The notes under the pieces are model-generated. The model made no database searches. It saw nothing but the letters and a program-made list of their open reading frames with translations, and was not told the DNA's origin. The position numbers and the translations under genes are program-made. A DNA stretch of 64,000 nucleotides from Austropuccinia psidii (Eukaryota > Basidiomycota > Pucciniomycetes > Pucciniales > Sphaerophragmiaceae). The stretch lies in contig JALGQZ010000005.1 in assembly GCA_023105745.1 (NCBI GenBank), positions 930,001 to 994,000 of the forward strand. The letters are read 5' to 3'. Positions within the stretch are counted from its first letter, which is position 1. Each line of letters starts with the position of its first letter. Positions 24,976-37,094 of this stretch are shown in pieces.

Positions 24976-26329
24976 ACTGGTTTTCAAGGTGATGATCAAA
25001 GTGTTGAAAAAGAAAGAAAGAATGAAGCCAAGAAAATATTTGAAGACATTGGGGAAGACCTGTTTCAAAGACCAATGGCAGAAATCACCCCAATACTCCA
25101 ACATTTTCAAGATGTTTTGACTGGAAAAGTCCCATTTGATCAAATTCCCAAGAGTCAAGAGGATGATCAATATTATGAAGACCCTCTAGAATGCAAGAAT
25201 ATCTGTGGAAGACCCCAAGGAGCCAAGAATAAAAACAAAAGAGAACCTTCAAGATTTGAAATCATTGAGAGTCAAACCAAGAGAAGAGGAAGACCCCCAT
25301 CAAAAGTGACCAGCACAACAACTTCCAGATCCCAGTCAAATGTCCCCTCTCCAATTATGGAAGTGGACTCATCTGAAGATTCTGAAGATTCTGAGGACTC
25401 ATTATCTAAATCCATCAGTTCATCAGATTCACTACCCTCAGCAACTGAATTAAATAAATCAGAAGTAACCCTTAGAAGGTCCAGAAGATTGGCAATTGGA
25501 AGCAAAACATCACAAAGAAAATCACACAAGCCTGCCACCAGTTTGAATATCTATGATGCAATTGACCTGACCTGTGAGCATTGTCAAAGCAACTATCACA
25601 CAAGTGATGAATTCTCCAAGCTGTTTGTGAGTTTCCAATTCTTTTTAATGTAATTTTATGTTGTTTATTTTGATATTTATTCATTTTTTGAGCTTATGTT
25701 ATCAGATAACTGGCTCAGAAGACTTGCCCAAGTTTATATTGAAATACACCTTCAAGGCCATCAATGTCCAGGGTGATGGAAACTGTGGCTACAGAACAGT
25801 ATCCCACTTCATTTACAAGACTCAAGATCAATGGGCTGATGTCAGAGGTGACTTGGCTGAAGAAATTCACCAAAATCAAGACCTTTATGAAGACATGAAC
25901 ACCTTAATTCCCTCAGTATCCTCTTATTTGGAAAGAATTGAATGGTATGAAGATGTTGGCCAGGCTTCAAAAAGCAAGTGGATGTCCATGCCTGACATGG
26001 GGGATCCAATTGCAAATAAGTATAAAAGACCAGTTTTCTTTTATTCCACAGCCCAATCTTTTTCCTTTTTCCCTTATTTCTGTCCTCCAAATGATAATCC
26101 CCCCATTTTCATCTGCTTCTTGAATAGTTGTGCTCATTTTGTTCCATTGGACATCATCATTTCTAAAGTTTATCCAGTCCCCCCCATTACTGTGAACTGG
26201 GAGATTCATGCCCAAAAACAAGCCCTAGGGTGGGCTGATAGATTTAAGAAACACAGAATTTTGTATTTGTCCAATCTTCCTCCCCCCTCTCAGAAAAAAC
26301 CCACTATTTTGGAGGTTGATTCTGATTGA
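24976..26329 (+). CDS. C-terminal part of the MULE protein: AT-hook linker and OTU protease domain
   Basis: Exons 24976-25626 and 25706-26329, joined by a 79-nt GTGAGT...CAG intron that keeps the frame. The first is acidic and Ser-rich with AT-hook-like cores ICGRPQGAKN and KRRGRPPSK. The second has an OTU-type cysteine protease signature: VQGDGNCGYRTVS (Asp 25775, Cys codon 25784-25786) and the partner His in CAHFVPL (26135-26137). OTU enzymes remove ubiquitin; fusions of OTU-like proteases to MULE transposases are known in principle. The frame looks open to TGA 26327-26329 although the transposase part is broken. It is probably the 3' end of one long gene rather than a separate gene. Confidence 0.75.
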
Positions 26330-26992
26330 ATGATTTTTGTATATACAATTTATGCCAATTATCCCCCTCCTCAGTCATTTTTATTGCTTAAATCCCACCT
26401 CAGTCTCCTTTTTTATCAAACATGTGGAACTTTTGTACTTGAAAATAGTCATATTACACACAAGAACAAAAACAGTTAAAAAAAAACACCCATTGCGCCT
26501 TCACTTGTGGTCCCACCCAAAACATTTTCCCAATTCATGAGCTTCTGGTTCTTTATTGTCCAGATTGAACCCTTTAATTTAAAAAAAAAATGAAGGAAAT
26601 TCATAAGTGGGAAGTTATTAAATTCACTTTCTAAAAATAGGCATATTACAATGACGGGAAAAAACATTTGAAAAAAAAACTCTTTTTGCGCCTTCACTTG
26701 TCCCACCCAAAAAAATTCCCAAAATTATGGGATTCTTGTTCTTTATTTTTCACATTGAACCCTTTATTTTAAAAAAAAAATGAAGGAAATTCATAAGTGG
26801 GAAGATTTTAAATGAATTTTTGAAAAAAATATGCCATTTTGGCATATTGGCCAAATTTGTGAAATTTGGCAAAAAAAAAAATTTTGAAAAAATTTGTGCT
26901 TATTGACATGCCAAGTCGGGAAAAATATGGCAAAAAAAATTAAAAAAAACCTCCAAACTGAGCCTGAGCAATTTTTTTTGAAAATTAAGGTC
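26330..26992 (+). repeat. MULE 3' region with a roughly 190-bp tandem duplication
   Basis: A segment starting ttgcgccttcacttg at 26494 and ending near aagtgggaag (about 26613) is repeated from 26686 to about 26805, with small indels. Both copies contain ttctttatt, ttgaaccctt and poly-A-like runs. No coding region seen. Confidence 0.75.
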
Positions 26993-27078
26993 ACTTACGT
27001 GTTTTTACCATAAATTGGTAAAAACACGTAAGTTTTTAGTAAAAACACGTAAGGGCTTACGTGTGTTTACCAACACCC
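26993..27078 (+). repeat. MULE right terminus: hairpin and inverted motif array
   Basis: A perfect inverted repeat of 17 bp (26993-27009 and 27017-27033, loop 7 nt) is built from two opposed copies of the GGTAAAAACACGTAAG motif. A third copy follows at 27038-27053 and a fourth, inverted, at 27056-27071 in the terminal repeat. Confidence 0.85.
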
Positions 27079-28976
27079 TATGAATATTAACCACTTTATA
27101 AATAATATAAATATTATTTATAAAAGAATTATAACACACACTGTGCAGAAATAATTCTTATAGAATAAAATTCTATATAAAAAAACTAATACTAGATAAA
27201 AAAATTATAGAACTTTAGAGAAAAACTTATAATATTTATTTAATACAACAAGTCAAACAACAACAGTTATTATATTAAATAATAATTATAAGTTAAAAAC
27301 ACGCCTAAAATCAATAAATTTAAAGATAAAACAACTTTTTATGATAAAATTTAAGATTTAAGAGTTTTTGAGAGGAATTTGTGCGTTTAAAAGATATTTA
27401 AGATGATAATTTTTATAATATAAAATATATTATTGATGATTACAACAATAATCTGAATTCTATGACTTCAATTCTTTAATTTACAATTAATAAAGAATAA
27501 AATAACTTAAGAATTACTTTAATAATAAGATTTTATAGATAATAAAACTTTACCTGTTTAAATTTCTAATATGATTGGATTGAATACTGATGATGGACAA
27601 AAACAGTGATGAAAAGACTCTTTTTATGTCTTAAGAGCAGCTCTCATGATTCATAATGATTATAGAGGGCGTTCTCAGGTCAAATCTGAAAAACCATACT
27701 TAAAAACAAAGTTCTTAGCTTAAGGCAACTTGTTTTTAATTCCAATTTAAAGTTACCAGTGTTATTCTTAACTCCATGTAGCTTTAATCCTCATTTAAAC
27801 TAATTATTTTAAGTTTTTAATATAAATAAACTTATTTATATTAAAGTTCATCACATGAACAACTTAAAAATAGAGCTTCAAGTAGAAATCTCTTAAACTC
27901 AATTTTTAATTAATTTTTAAAGAAATCATAACTTTCTTTGAGTTTAATTAAAAGAGTAAATTTCCAGGCTAATTACCCAGGAAATTTATTTATAAAAGAT
28001 ACTTAAAATTGAATTTATATATTGATAATATTAAATTCTAAGTTGTGTGAAATTTTCAAGCAAATCCATTAAGAATTGGATTTTTAATGAATTTTTCAAG
28101 TTATTGCTATTTTTCCACGTAAAATAGCAAAACACACCAAACCTTAAGTTTTGATAAGGTTTTAATGCTTGAAACTTTTAGGTTTTAAGCTTATTTAAGG
28201 CTTTTAAGCTTAATTAAGCTCTGACAGTTCATAAAACCTTGATTTCAAGCCTGCATATTGGGATTTACCCTTTGGCAGCTTGAAATTCCTGTCCAATTTG
28301 GGATAAAACCAGCTTAAACTATAATGTTGAATCAAAGTCTAATCTTAAAGTTTAAATGAGGTTGAAAATACTCCAATACAGGTGGACAACCTTAATTGAA
28401 TCCTTGCAGATCCAAAAAGTTGGGTACCCCAGCTCTATTTGGTCTTTTTCCTTTGTCCCACCTTTCTGCGTGGATTTTTCCCTTTTATTTATTTAAAGCC
28501 ATACTATGGCCTTAAACCCTTTTAAATTGAGCTCACGCAGTATTTACATTCTGTATGGCAAAGCCTTAGCCAATTTAGTAAATATACACCACACCTCAAT
28601 TTTAACTAAATTTTTGGTAAGTTTGCATAAACTTTATGCAACTTTGAAATTAAGCTAATTTAAGCTAAAATTTAACAATTTTAAAAAAATGTTAAAAATG
28701 TTACATTGGTACTGTGAGATTCTTAAATCTTCCAATAACATAAGAAATAAGTGTTTTTGGGTATAACACCTTATGGATGTACCCTAGGTTATTTTTGGTG
28801 TAGAATCCAAAAATGCCATAATATTTATAACCTTGTTTATCCAAAAAAAAAGTTGTACTTTGTTTTGTTATTTTTTATTTTCAATTCAATTCAAAAGTCT
28901 GTTGAAGACAAATTCAACTGTGTATAAAGCTATTTGTGGCCTTATGGGTATGTTATACATACTTCACAGGCTCACA

Positions 28977-28990
28977 TTCCCTACCACCAA
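28977..28990 (-). other. Polypurine tract of C
   Basis: ttccctaccaccaa beside the 3' LTR, like E1 and E2 with one change. Confidence 0.6.
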
Positions 28991-29115
28991 AAAAAAAAAA
29001 TTGTACCACAATTTTTCTTTTGTAGTGTACCCCCAAGTTATTTGGGGGGGTATAATCCACTGTCCAACCTCTCTACTTATACTTCCAAGTATGTAAAGCA
29101 CACAATTCAAACTTT

Positions 29116-32100
29116 TTATTGAGCCATTGGTCTTCTCTCATGTCTGAATCTTCTGAGAAACTTTTGGGAATCAGGTATTTTGTTTTCTACAATCCACTCA
29201 TCTTCATGTTGTGGATTTTTATACCTGACCAAGTATTCCCTTTCATTTTTTCCCCTAAGTCTTCTTTCTTTAAAGACTTTCAGTACCTTTTTCTCCTCAC
29301 TTAGGTCCAGTGGGGGTACTTCTAAGGGTGTTTCATTTCTTAAAGGAAATGATTCCTTGTCACTTGAAGTGTAATGCTTTACTAGACTGACAGGGAATGT
29401 TGGATGTTTATTTTCCAGTTCTCCTGACAGTTCTACTTGTACTGCATTTGTCCCATGAAGGGCTTTAATAATAAATGGTCCTGCAAAGGAATCTTTCAAT
29501 TTCTTTGGACCTCTAATATTATTAAAGTTCAAGGTTGAAACTAGTATTAAGTCCCCTACTTTGAATTCTGGGGTCTTATGACTTTTATCCCATTTCTGCT
29601 TAGCATATTCAAAGGCATCATTTATGCTTTGATTTGAATGATGCCTTACTTTATCAAGCAATAGCTTAAAGATTGAAGCAGTTGGATGAATGTAAACCAG
29701 ATCTTTCTTCAAAGTATCAACTGGAAGTTTGGGGTTCCATCCTTTTTCCAACATTGCAGGGGTCTTGCCTGTTGAAGCATGGATGGAGGTCTTGTAGGCT
29801 AATTCCAATGCTGGTATAAGAGTACACCAATCATGGGTAAAGCCATAAGAATCTTTAAACTCCAGGCCATAAGCACAAAATCTTCTGATCATGTCCTCAA
29901 GGGTTTGAATCATTCTTTCTGCTAACCCATCTGTTTGTGGATGGTATGCTGTTGAGAATGATAATTTTGTACCCAAAAGCTTATGTAAATTAGTCCATAA
30001 GGCTGATGTAAATTTTGGGTCTCTGTCACTAATGATGTTTTTAAAGAGAGCAGTATGGGATATTACTCTATTCCAGATTAAAAGAGCTGTATCCATAGCT
30101 GTGTCATCTTTGTGACATGGTAAAAAGATTGGTGTTTTGCTATATCTGTCTACAATAACAAGACATGCATTATAACTCTTATCACCTCCAGGTGGTAATG
30201 CAGTTACCCAATCCATGTGGGCCACTTCCCATGGGGTACTTGGTTCTTGGATATGGATCATCAGACCAAATCTTTTACCAGTAGCTTTATTGGATTTCTG
30301 GCATCTATCACAACTATGACAGTACTCAATGACATCTTTTCTCCAAGATGGCCACCAGGCACATGTCTTAATTCTTTCCATTGTTCTGTCTTCAGACAGA
30401 CTCCCAGAATAAATGTTATCATGGCATTCTAGTAGTATTGTGTTAATCAACATTCTACTACATAGGACCATGACACATGTGTGTTTAGATCTATGATATA
30501 GTATACCATCAAACAAATGGAATCTTCCATTATCATAAGATGTTTTCCAAATATCATCCAGAGAATTAGCCAATGCTGTATCTTTACAATCTTTGTCAAG
30601 TAGACAAGTAAGAATATGACAATTCTTATCTTGCTTGTAGCTTTCCCTAACTTCTTCAAAGAATTCTGTTCCAACATCTGTGATATTAATTCCTTCAATT
30701 GGAATTTGAGGTTCTGCACTTGTAGGAACATAGGCAGGATTATCAGGTGTATGTGGTAATGACCATATACTCAAGCCATCAGCATTCTTATGAATATTTC
30801 CAGCTTTATGTACTATGGTCATATTGCCTCTATACTCCTGTATAGCAATCTGTTATCTTAACATGTGTCTGTTTGGATTTTTCATGTTAAGAAGTGATTT
30901 AACTGCATTACAATCAGTAATTACTTCAAACACACTACCATCAAGATAGTAATGAAGTTTTTCCAGAGCCCAAACAAGGCACAGGCACTCCATTTGGCTA
31001 GCTCCATATCTGGCCTCAGTAGGTTTGATTTGTCTTGAAATGAAACAAATTGGACCTTCATAAGGCTTGTCATTGACAATTTGAACTTGATGAAGAGCAG
31101 CTCCTAAACCATCACCACATGCATCAATATACAGCTTGAAAGGAAGTTTCCAATCTGGCATCAATAATAATGGTGCATTGGTCAAGGCATACTTGATTTT
31201 ATCATATGCTTGAATTCTCTCCTGTTTCATTTCAAAAACAGTTTGTTGATCACAAATTCTGTATAATGATCTGGCATGGATTGCAAAATCTTTAAGATGT
31301 TGCCTGTAATAACTGGCAAATCCCAAGAAAGACATCATTTCTTTTTTGTTCTGGGGCATTTGTTTCAGTAAAACTGCAGCCACTTTGTTTTTATCAACAC
31401 CAAGGCTTAGTCCTGAGACTACATGTCCTAGAGCTTTTAACTCATGAAACCCAAAATTATATTTTTTAAGAGAAATTTTCATGTTCACTTGTAGAATTTT
31501 CTTAAGTACTAATGAAAGTCTCTTTAATTGTAATTGCCAGGTTTCTGAACAAATGATAATGTCATCAATATAAATGATTAACCATCCCTCTGATAATTCA
31601 TGTGGGAAGATAGTATTCATCATTCTTTGGTAATGAGAGGGTGCATTTTTAATACCAAAAGGCATCCTCAAATATTCATAAATACCACAATGAGCAATTA
31701 TTCTCAATAATTTTCTAGCATGAGGTGTTAAAACATTCTGATGGAAGCCTTTAAGAGCATCCATAGAAGTAATAAAATTTGCTTTGGATAATTGAGTCAA
31801 AGTCTCATGGATTCTAGGGATTGGATACCTGTCTGGAATTGTATAGGTATTCAGTTCTCTAAAATCACCAACCATCCTTGACTTATCATTATGCCAAGTA
31901 ATGATTACTGGAGCTGTGACTTCTACCTCCTCATTGCGTCCAGCGTTTCTAAGAACTCCCGGTTTCATTAGTTCATTAATATGATTTTCTAATGCTTCTC
32001 TAGCCCTAGGGCTAGCTGGGTAAGCTGGTCTTCTTAATAGTGGCGGATAAGGCCTTTCCACATTCAGCATAATGTCCACCTCATGGCCTTTTATAGCCCC

Positions 32101-35100
32101 AAGTGGTTCATTATCAGAAGCAAAGGCTTCTCTATATTGAAATAAAACTTCAATAAGCTCTTCCTTCATTTCTGGTGTCAATTCAGGACTAATTTGTGCT
32201 TCACTTAGCTGATCTGACACAAATTTTTCTTTTTTAAAATTCTTTACTTGTTGAATGACAGTAATTTCTTTTCTTTCTAGAGAAAAAGCAAATTTTTGCC
32301 TTTTATTTTCCCCTATAGTGAAATACCTGTCCTTATGATTATTAATATCAATACCATAGATATTGAGATAATCATTTCCAAGTATAATGTGTTGTGAAGT
32401 ACTATTGTTCATAAAAACAAATTCAGCTTTCAATCTTATACTCCCTTCTGGATGAGGAAATATTATTGCTGCTTCAAATATACCCAAAGGGTGCATGTTC
32501 TGGCTAGCACTTGTCAGGGTGAGTCTATGTAGTAGCTTAAAAATAGTAAATACAAGCTAGCACTATGACTGTGACACACAAAAAAAATTTTTAATAATAG
32601 TAAACAGGTTCTACTGTTATATGATAACAGTGGTGATGAATCTATTGAGAACCTGGGTTGCAATGATTTAATATCAATTGACTGTGAAAATCACTACAAT
32701 AATTAATTATTTTAATTATATCAATATAATCCTAAGAGTACTACTGGTATAAGACGGTTTTACTACGTAAGGATGTTAATTCATTATAAGATGAGTCTTT
32801 TCCAGTGAGGAAAGACCTGCTTTTATCTCCTCTGAGGACTGTGAAAGACTGGTAGGCTCTTCACACGTCTACAGAGTGAAAGTTTTCACTCTGGAGGCTG
32901 GGTTGTGGTTCTGTACCATCAATTCTGACGTCAGCATAGTCAGAATTGTGGTTTTTGGACCACAAATGATCATTCTGGATCAATACAGGGTGAAAAAACT
33001 CTTCACAGGCCACGTCAGCACCATTGTGACGTGCCCAGAGTGTCTGGATGACTAATATTAGTCATTCTGGGCGGGGTTAAGCTTTAAACAACCATTATTT
33101 TAAGTATCAAGCCAGTACTGGTTGGTACAGGTTTGGTACAGACCAGTATTGGTCAAAATACTTCCAACCAAGATATCTTAGTCAGTTTTTGAGATATCAA
33201 GAATCCAAGAGCACAGAATTGAAGGGCTTAATGAGCTCTTCAATTTGATATGCTTCATGCTTATCCTTCTCTAAGATAGCAAAAGCTATAAGGACTTTAA
33301 GTTTTTGGATGTATTTTTGTACATCAGTATGAGGCTTCAAAACCTTCCAAGCCAGATATCTTCTCCAATTTAGAAAATATCTGTATTCCAATGATACAGT
33401 ATTGTAGGGCTTGATTAGATCTACAGTCTGATATACAACACTTTACAGCTTTATGAATATATTCCAAAGATACAGGGGTTTCTTTATACGGTTAGTTTCA
33501 GAAATCCTGTATTTTGAGATGTAAACCTTTAAACTAAGATCCCTCTGTCAATTTGGAAGATAGAGGGGTCTAAGGTATCTCAAATTAAAGCTCTCACTCA
33601 GACCTTCAATTTGGGTGTACTTTTGTACAGTTTTGTACAAGACCTCCTACACCTTTGAGGGGTTGTTGGTGAAAAAAGGTGGTATAATGGTATCTCCAGA
33701 TTTAGGAGTGCTACAGATGAATAGATGATACCATTGGATAGCTCTACCTTAGAGCTTCAAGAAAAAAACCATTCTGGTTGGGGTTTCATGAAATATGTAT
33801 AAGTTAGATTAGAGGCTATAATAAGAGTTTTTGCTTATTTGGTCTTATCTTTGATAGGGCATATCTTTGTCCTTTCTTATTATATTTGAGGAGGTTTCCT
33901 GTTTATAATTTACTTGTATTGGCTATATTTGTCCAATACTCCTCATACCATTACTTATGGTATGTTGGATGTCATGCTGGTGCTCTGTTTTGAGTCACAG
34001 GCTGACAGCACTGCTGAAATTTACACCTTCAATTGGCAACAACTTTTCTTGCCAATTGGTATAAATTTTGTCAAGATAATCTTTTGCAACACAAGTGCAA
34101 AAAGCACCTGAGTCAAGATTTATCTTGGCTTCTGTGTTATTTATCACAATATTAGTGATACAAGATGACCCAGCTGTATAACCTTTACCTCTAGCAGGTT
34201 TGGATTTTTGCATTTTGGCATCTTGCACATGTATGAGATCCATACATTCATCACTGTACTGTGGTAAGTGAGTATGTACCTCAGTGACCTCAAAAGGAAC
34301 ATTAATATTTTCTATTTCAAGTTGTTCTGATGCTTCTTCTTCTTCTGAAGGCTCAGAATCACTTTCATGTAAAGATACATCAGTTTCTTTTGTTTCTTCC
34401 ACTTTTTCAACATTTATCTCATTGACTCTTGTCTTTTTTGGACAAGTGTTTGCTAAATGAGATGTGCTTCCACATTTATGACATTTCAAAGGAGGTCTGT
34501 CATGTGGTTTATTTGGTTTTAAAATTGGTTTCCCACTAGTCTTGTTGGCTATTGGGGGTTTATACCAATTTCTTCCAATTTTTGTTCTAATAGTGATATC
34601 CTCCCTAGCATTGATATAATCTTCTGTAGAGCAAGGCTCAATACATCTGCTTCTTATAGCATGCTCAAGATCACCACCACACTTTCTTAATATCCTTTTA
34701 TGACACCATTGGTTCAGACATATCAGGATGAAGGGCAGTTAATCTGTCCTTCTGTTTAAGAAACCAAGTCATGGGCCTGTCCCTCTCAATATTGAAAATG
34801 CCTTCTTCAAAAGAATTTTCCATTCTAAATTTCCAGGAATCATTTGCCCATTTGGAAATAACTGGTTCTTTCCACCAAGGCCAAGAATGTTTACCATGGT
34901 CTTGTCTCATTTTATAATACCATTTCTTTGCTGATGTGGTAAATAATGAGTGTAATCTGGCACTTATATATTCATCTGGTATTTTAAAGTCTTCTTTGAA
35001 CATATCAATTGTTTTCATGAATTCCATATGATTATATTCTCCTTCACCACTGAAGGTTGGCCATTGCTCTAATCATGGAATGTCCTTATAATTGCAAGCA

Positions 35101-36386
35101 GTTTCCTCATCATGACTTGAAATTGTATGATGTAAATCATTATTCAAGTTAAGGACATTTCTGTCAAGAATTGGTGTGGATTGCCTTGGAAATTCATTTT
35201 TTAGTGATATATTATTAATACTTGACTGAATGTCTTCTTTCAATTCAAGTCTTGCTTTATCACTTTTTTCCAATTGTTCTTGAAAAAGAGCTGCATTGTG
35301 ACCAGTTGAATTTTCCAGGTTTTGTACTTGTATTTTCAATTCTTTTAAATGTGCAGTTATAAAAGAAATTGAATTTTCATCTGGTTGATTGAGTAAGGTA
35401 ACTTTAAACTCAAGTCTTTCACAAATTTGCGTCAAAGACAAAATATTTGCCTTGTTAACATTTTCAAGGACAATTATGGTCTTTTGTTGGTCTTTTACTT
35501 GTAATATTTCATTACTCAACTTCTGTTGGACATGATCAAATGCTTTAAATTTCGCCATACTTTCTTTATTACAAGATTCAAAGTAAGTTACAAGCTTTGC
35601 AAGATCTACTTCTTTGGAAAGGATTGGTTCAATCTTTCCTCCTCCTTGTTTTTGAATTCCATCAAAGTTCTTGCCATATTGATCACATTGTCCATGGCTG
35701 TTTTTTCCTTCTTTGTAATTCTGTAATTCTGTGGGTAAGGCTTGTTCCAATTGGGCTTTGCCTTTCCCTTTGCCTTCTGCTTGCCCTTCTGGTTGGCTTT
35801 TGGGGCTTTCTTGGGCTTGTTTGGCACTGGTTGAGGCGGATTTTTGCTGGTGGATGCTTGAGGAGCTTCCACTGGGCTGTTGTCCTTGCCTTGAGCCAAT
35901 TTCTTCTTCTGATCCTCTGATAACATGCTTTGGTTTTTCAACCAAGCTTTTATCTGTTGGACTTGTCCTTTGACAGACATGGGTGTCCAACCCAACAGAA
36001 GATCTTCTGTCTTTTCTGGCCCCATGAACTTCTTTACTTGAAGATAAGAGTTCATGGTGCCTATCCAAAGACTTGGAAGGAGTTCCCACTCTTGTTGTTT
36101 TGAAGCCAGGAACCAGTTTTTCCATTGGGATTGATAAATTTCCACGGCTGCCTGTTGGAAATGGTTCAGGTCTAACAGCAATAGCAGTTATGTCAGCTTC
36201 TGGACTCTCAAGAAGAGGTTCAAAGGTTCTGGCTAACCTTTGGGAACTGGTGGAAGTTCTGGCATCCTCCATTTGTGCCTCTCCTCTGGGTGGACATTCT
36301 TGCCTTTTGGATTTGTGGCTGGAATGTCCTGGTCCAGATCCATTTAATTGGATGGAGTAGTTACTTCCACTTCTAGTAGGAGTCAT
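29116..36386 (-). pseudogene. C Gag-Pol polyprotein, broken and interrupted
   Basis: Read on the minus strand from ATG 36386, which lies inside an intron of the overlapping gene: Gag to a TGA at 35073-35075, capsid region 35027-34698, frameshift near 34695, zinc knuckle [14 protein letters not shown] and protease NLDSGAFCTC in 34489-34013. The solo LTR 32512-34007 follows, then RT with YIDDIIIC and RNase H in 32496-30853. A stop at 30850-30852 (Trp expected) precedes the last piece 30822-29116 with integrase ([22 protein letters not shown]) and a chromodomain-like tail ([14 protein letters not shown]). Domain order and tail are those of E, with clear sequence divergence. Non-functional. Confidence 0.9.
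32512..34007 (-). repeat. Solo LTR of the alpha family in C, TSD gcact
   Basis: 1,496 bp, TGTCAGGGTGAGTCTATG...AGTCACAGGCTGACA, the termini of the alpha LTRs of D. gcact flanks it at 32507-32511 and 34008-34012. It splits C's protease coding region between FSSA and the following residues. Minus-strand small ORFs inside (such as 33197-33391) have no support. Confidence 0.92.
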
Positions 36387-36551
36387 TTCACGTCAATTTT
36401 AATAAAGAATAGAGTAAAATTGAATTGAATTCACCTGCAGGACCTTTAAAGGGCTCTTTGGTTATCAAACCCCTTGGTGCTGGACTGGTTTGAATTTCAA
36501 TACTGGACTCTGAGGCTTCAGAGTCTGAAGGATTTTCTTTGATGAAAGACA
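35606..36551 (-). pseudogene. C spliced accessory ORF overlapping gag, one stop
   Basis: Predicted exons are 36551-36435, 36372-36238 and 36171-35606, with introns of 62 nt (GTGAAT...TAG) and 66 nt (GTTAGC...TAG). The exon sum plus one upstream base is 819 nt, a multiple of three, as in E. One TAA at 36344-36346 interrupts exon 2 of this copy. The last exon matches E's exon 3 at about 61 of 92 residues by eye (shared EIYQSQ, KNWF, PSLW, MNSYL, WLKNQS, DQKK). The Gag frame of the same DNA matches at about 38 of 92. A basic Lys-rich stretch and a terminal MARTLMEFK helix follow. No known domain. Confidence 0.6.
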
Positions 36552-37076
36552 CTAGAGAAAATTCAAAATATAAGTTATTTTATCAAATAATGAAAATAGC
36601 TTATAAACTCAACTTATTAAATAAAGTTGTTTTAATGTAATTTTATGGCAAATTACGTCAAAAATAAAGAAAAATGTCTAAGATAAAAGAAAAAATGTTT
36701 TTGGTAAAGATTTTTAACATTTTTTATTTGATTTATTATTTTCTTTAAAGAAATAATAATTATGCAATTAACAAGTTAATTAATCAAAATTGTATTATTA
36801 TTCACTTTATACTAGAATAACTCAAAGAATAAATTTCAAGTCTGTGATGTGAAAAAGCCACTAGTTAGACAAAAGAAATTTATTCCAAGTCACTAAATAG
36901 TATATTGTTTCAAACAATATTCTTAAGAAAAAAATAACTTTATTAATATTATAAAGATTATTTATAAGGGATAAGTCCTAAAAAAGCCAATATTTAGACA
37001 AATATGGCAATTTTACGTCAAAAATAGTAAAATAAGGTCTAGAATATGATTTATGTCCCAAAAATTGGTTTAAAAT
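36552..37076 (-). other. C untranslated leader
   Basis: About 525 nt of AT-rich sequence between PBS-like site and first accessory exon. It ends in TTCTCTAG (3' splice site) on the minus strand. No convincing donor in the leader itself; a CAG|GTAAAG donor lies in the LTR near 37876-37868. Nothing else seen. Confidence 0.5.
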
Positions 37077-37094
37077 CACGGCCAGGCCCCCAAA
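37077..37094 (-). other. PBS-like site of C
   Basis: The same 18-mer as in E1, E2 and D, directly beside the 5' LTR. Confidence 0.6.

Larger units (their letters stand above)
22712..27078 (+). mobile_element. Mutator-like (MULE) DNA transposon, 8-bp TSD tatgaata
   Basis: 4,367 bp, flanked by tatgaata at 22704-22711 and 27079-27086. The same sequence stands once in C's right LTR. The termini are inverted: GGGTATTGGTAAAAACAC on the left and, on the opposite strand, GGGTGTTGGTAAACACAC on the right. An 8-bp TSD and the coded FAR1/MULE transposase agree with superfamily Mutator. Most of the interior is one split gene (transposase, AT-hook linker, OTU domain). Confidence 0.93.
22413..28976 (-). 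repeat. C left LTR (3' LTR), interrupted by the MULE
   Basis: The LTR sequence is 22413-22711 plus 27087-28976, about 2,189 bp without the MULE and one TSD copy, against 2,193 bp for the right LTR. The right LTR reads straight through the insertion point near 37391-37398, giving a clean empty site. The 27087-28976 part has no convincing gene. Confidence 0.93.

Noticed and set aside
25272..25538. Minus-strand ORF opposite the acidic Ser-rich MULE linker
   Set aside because: Low-complexity mirror of the coding strand, which has splice sites and domains.
29041..29122. Possible small gene at the end of C pol
   Set aside because: Frames are in the 3' untranslated part next to the polypurine tract and have no conserved counterpart in E.
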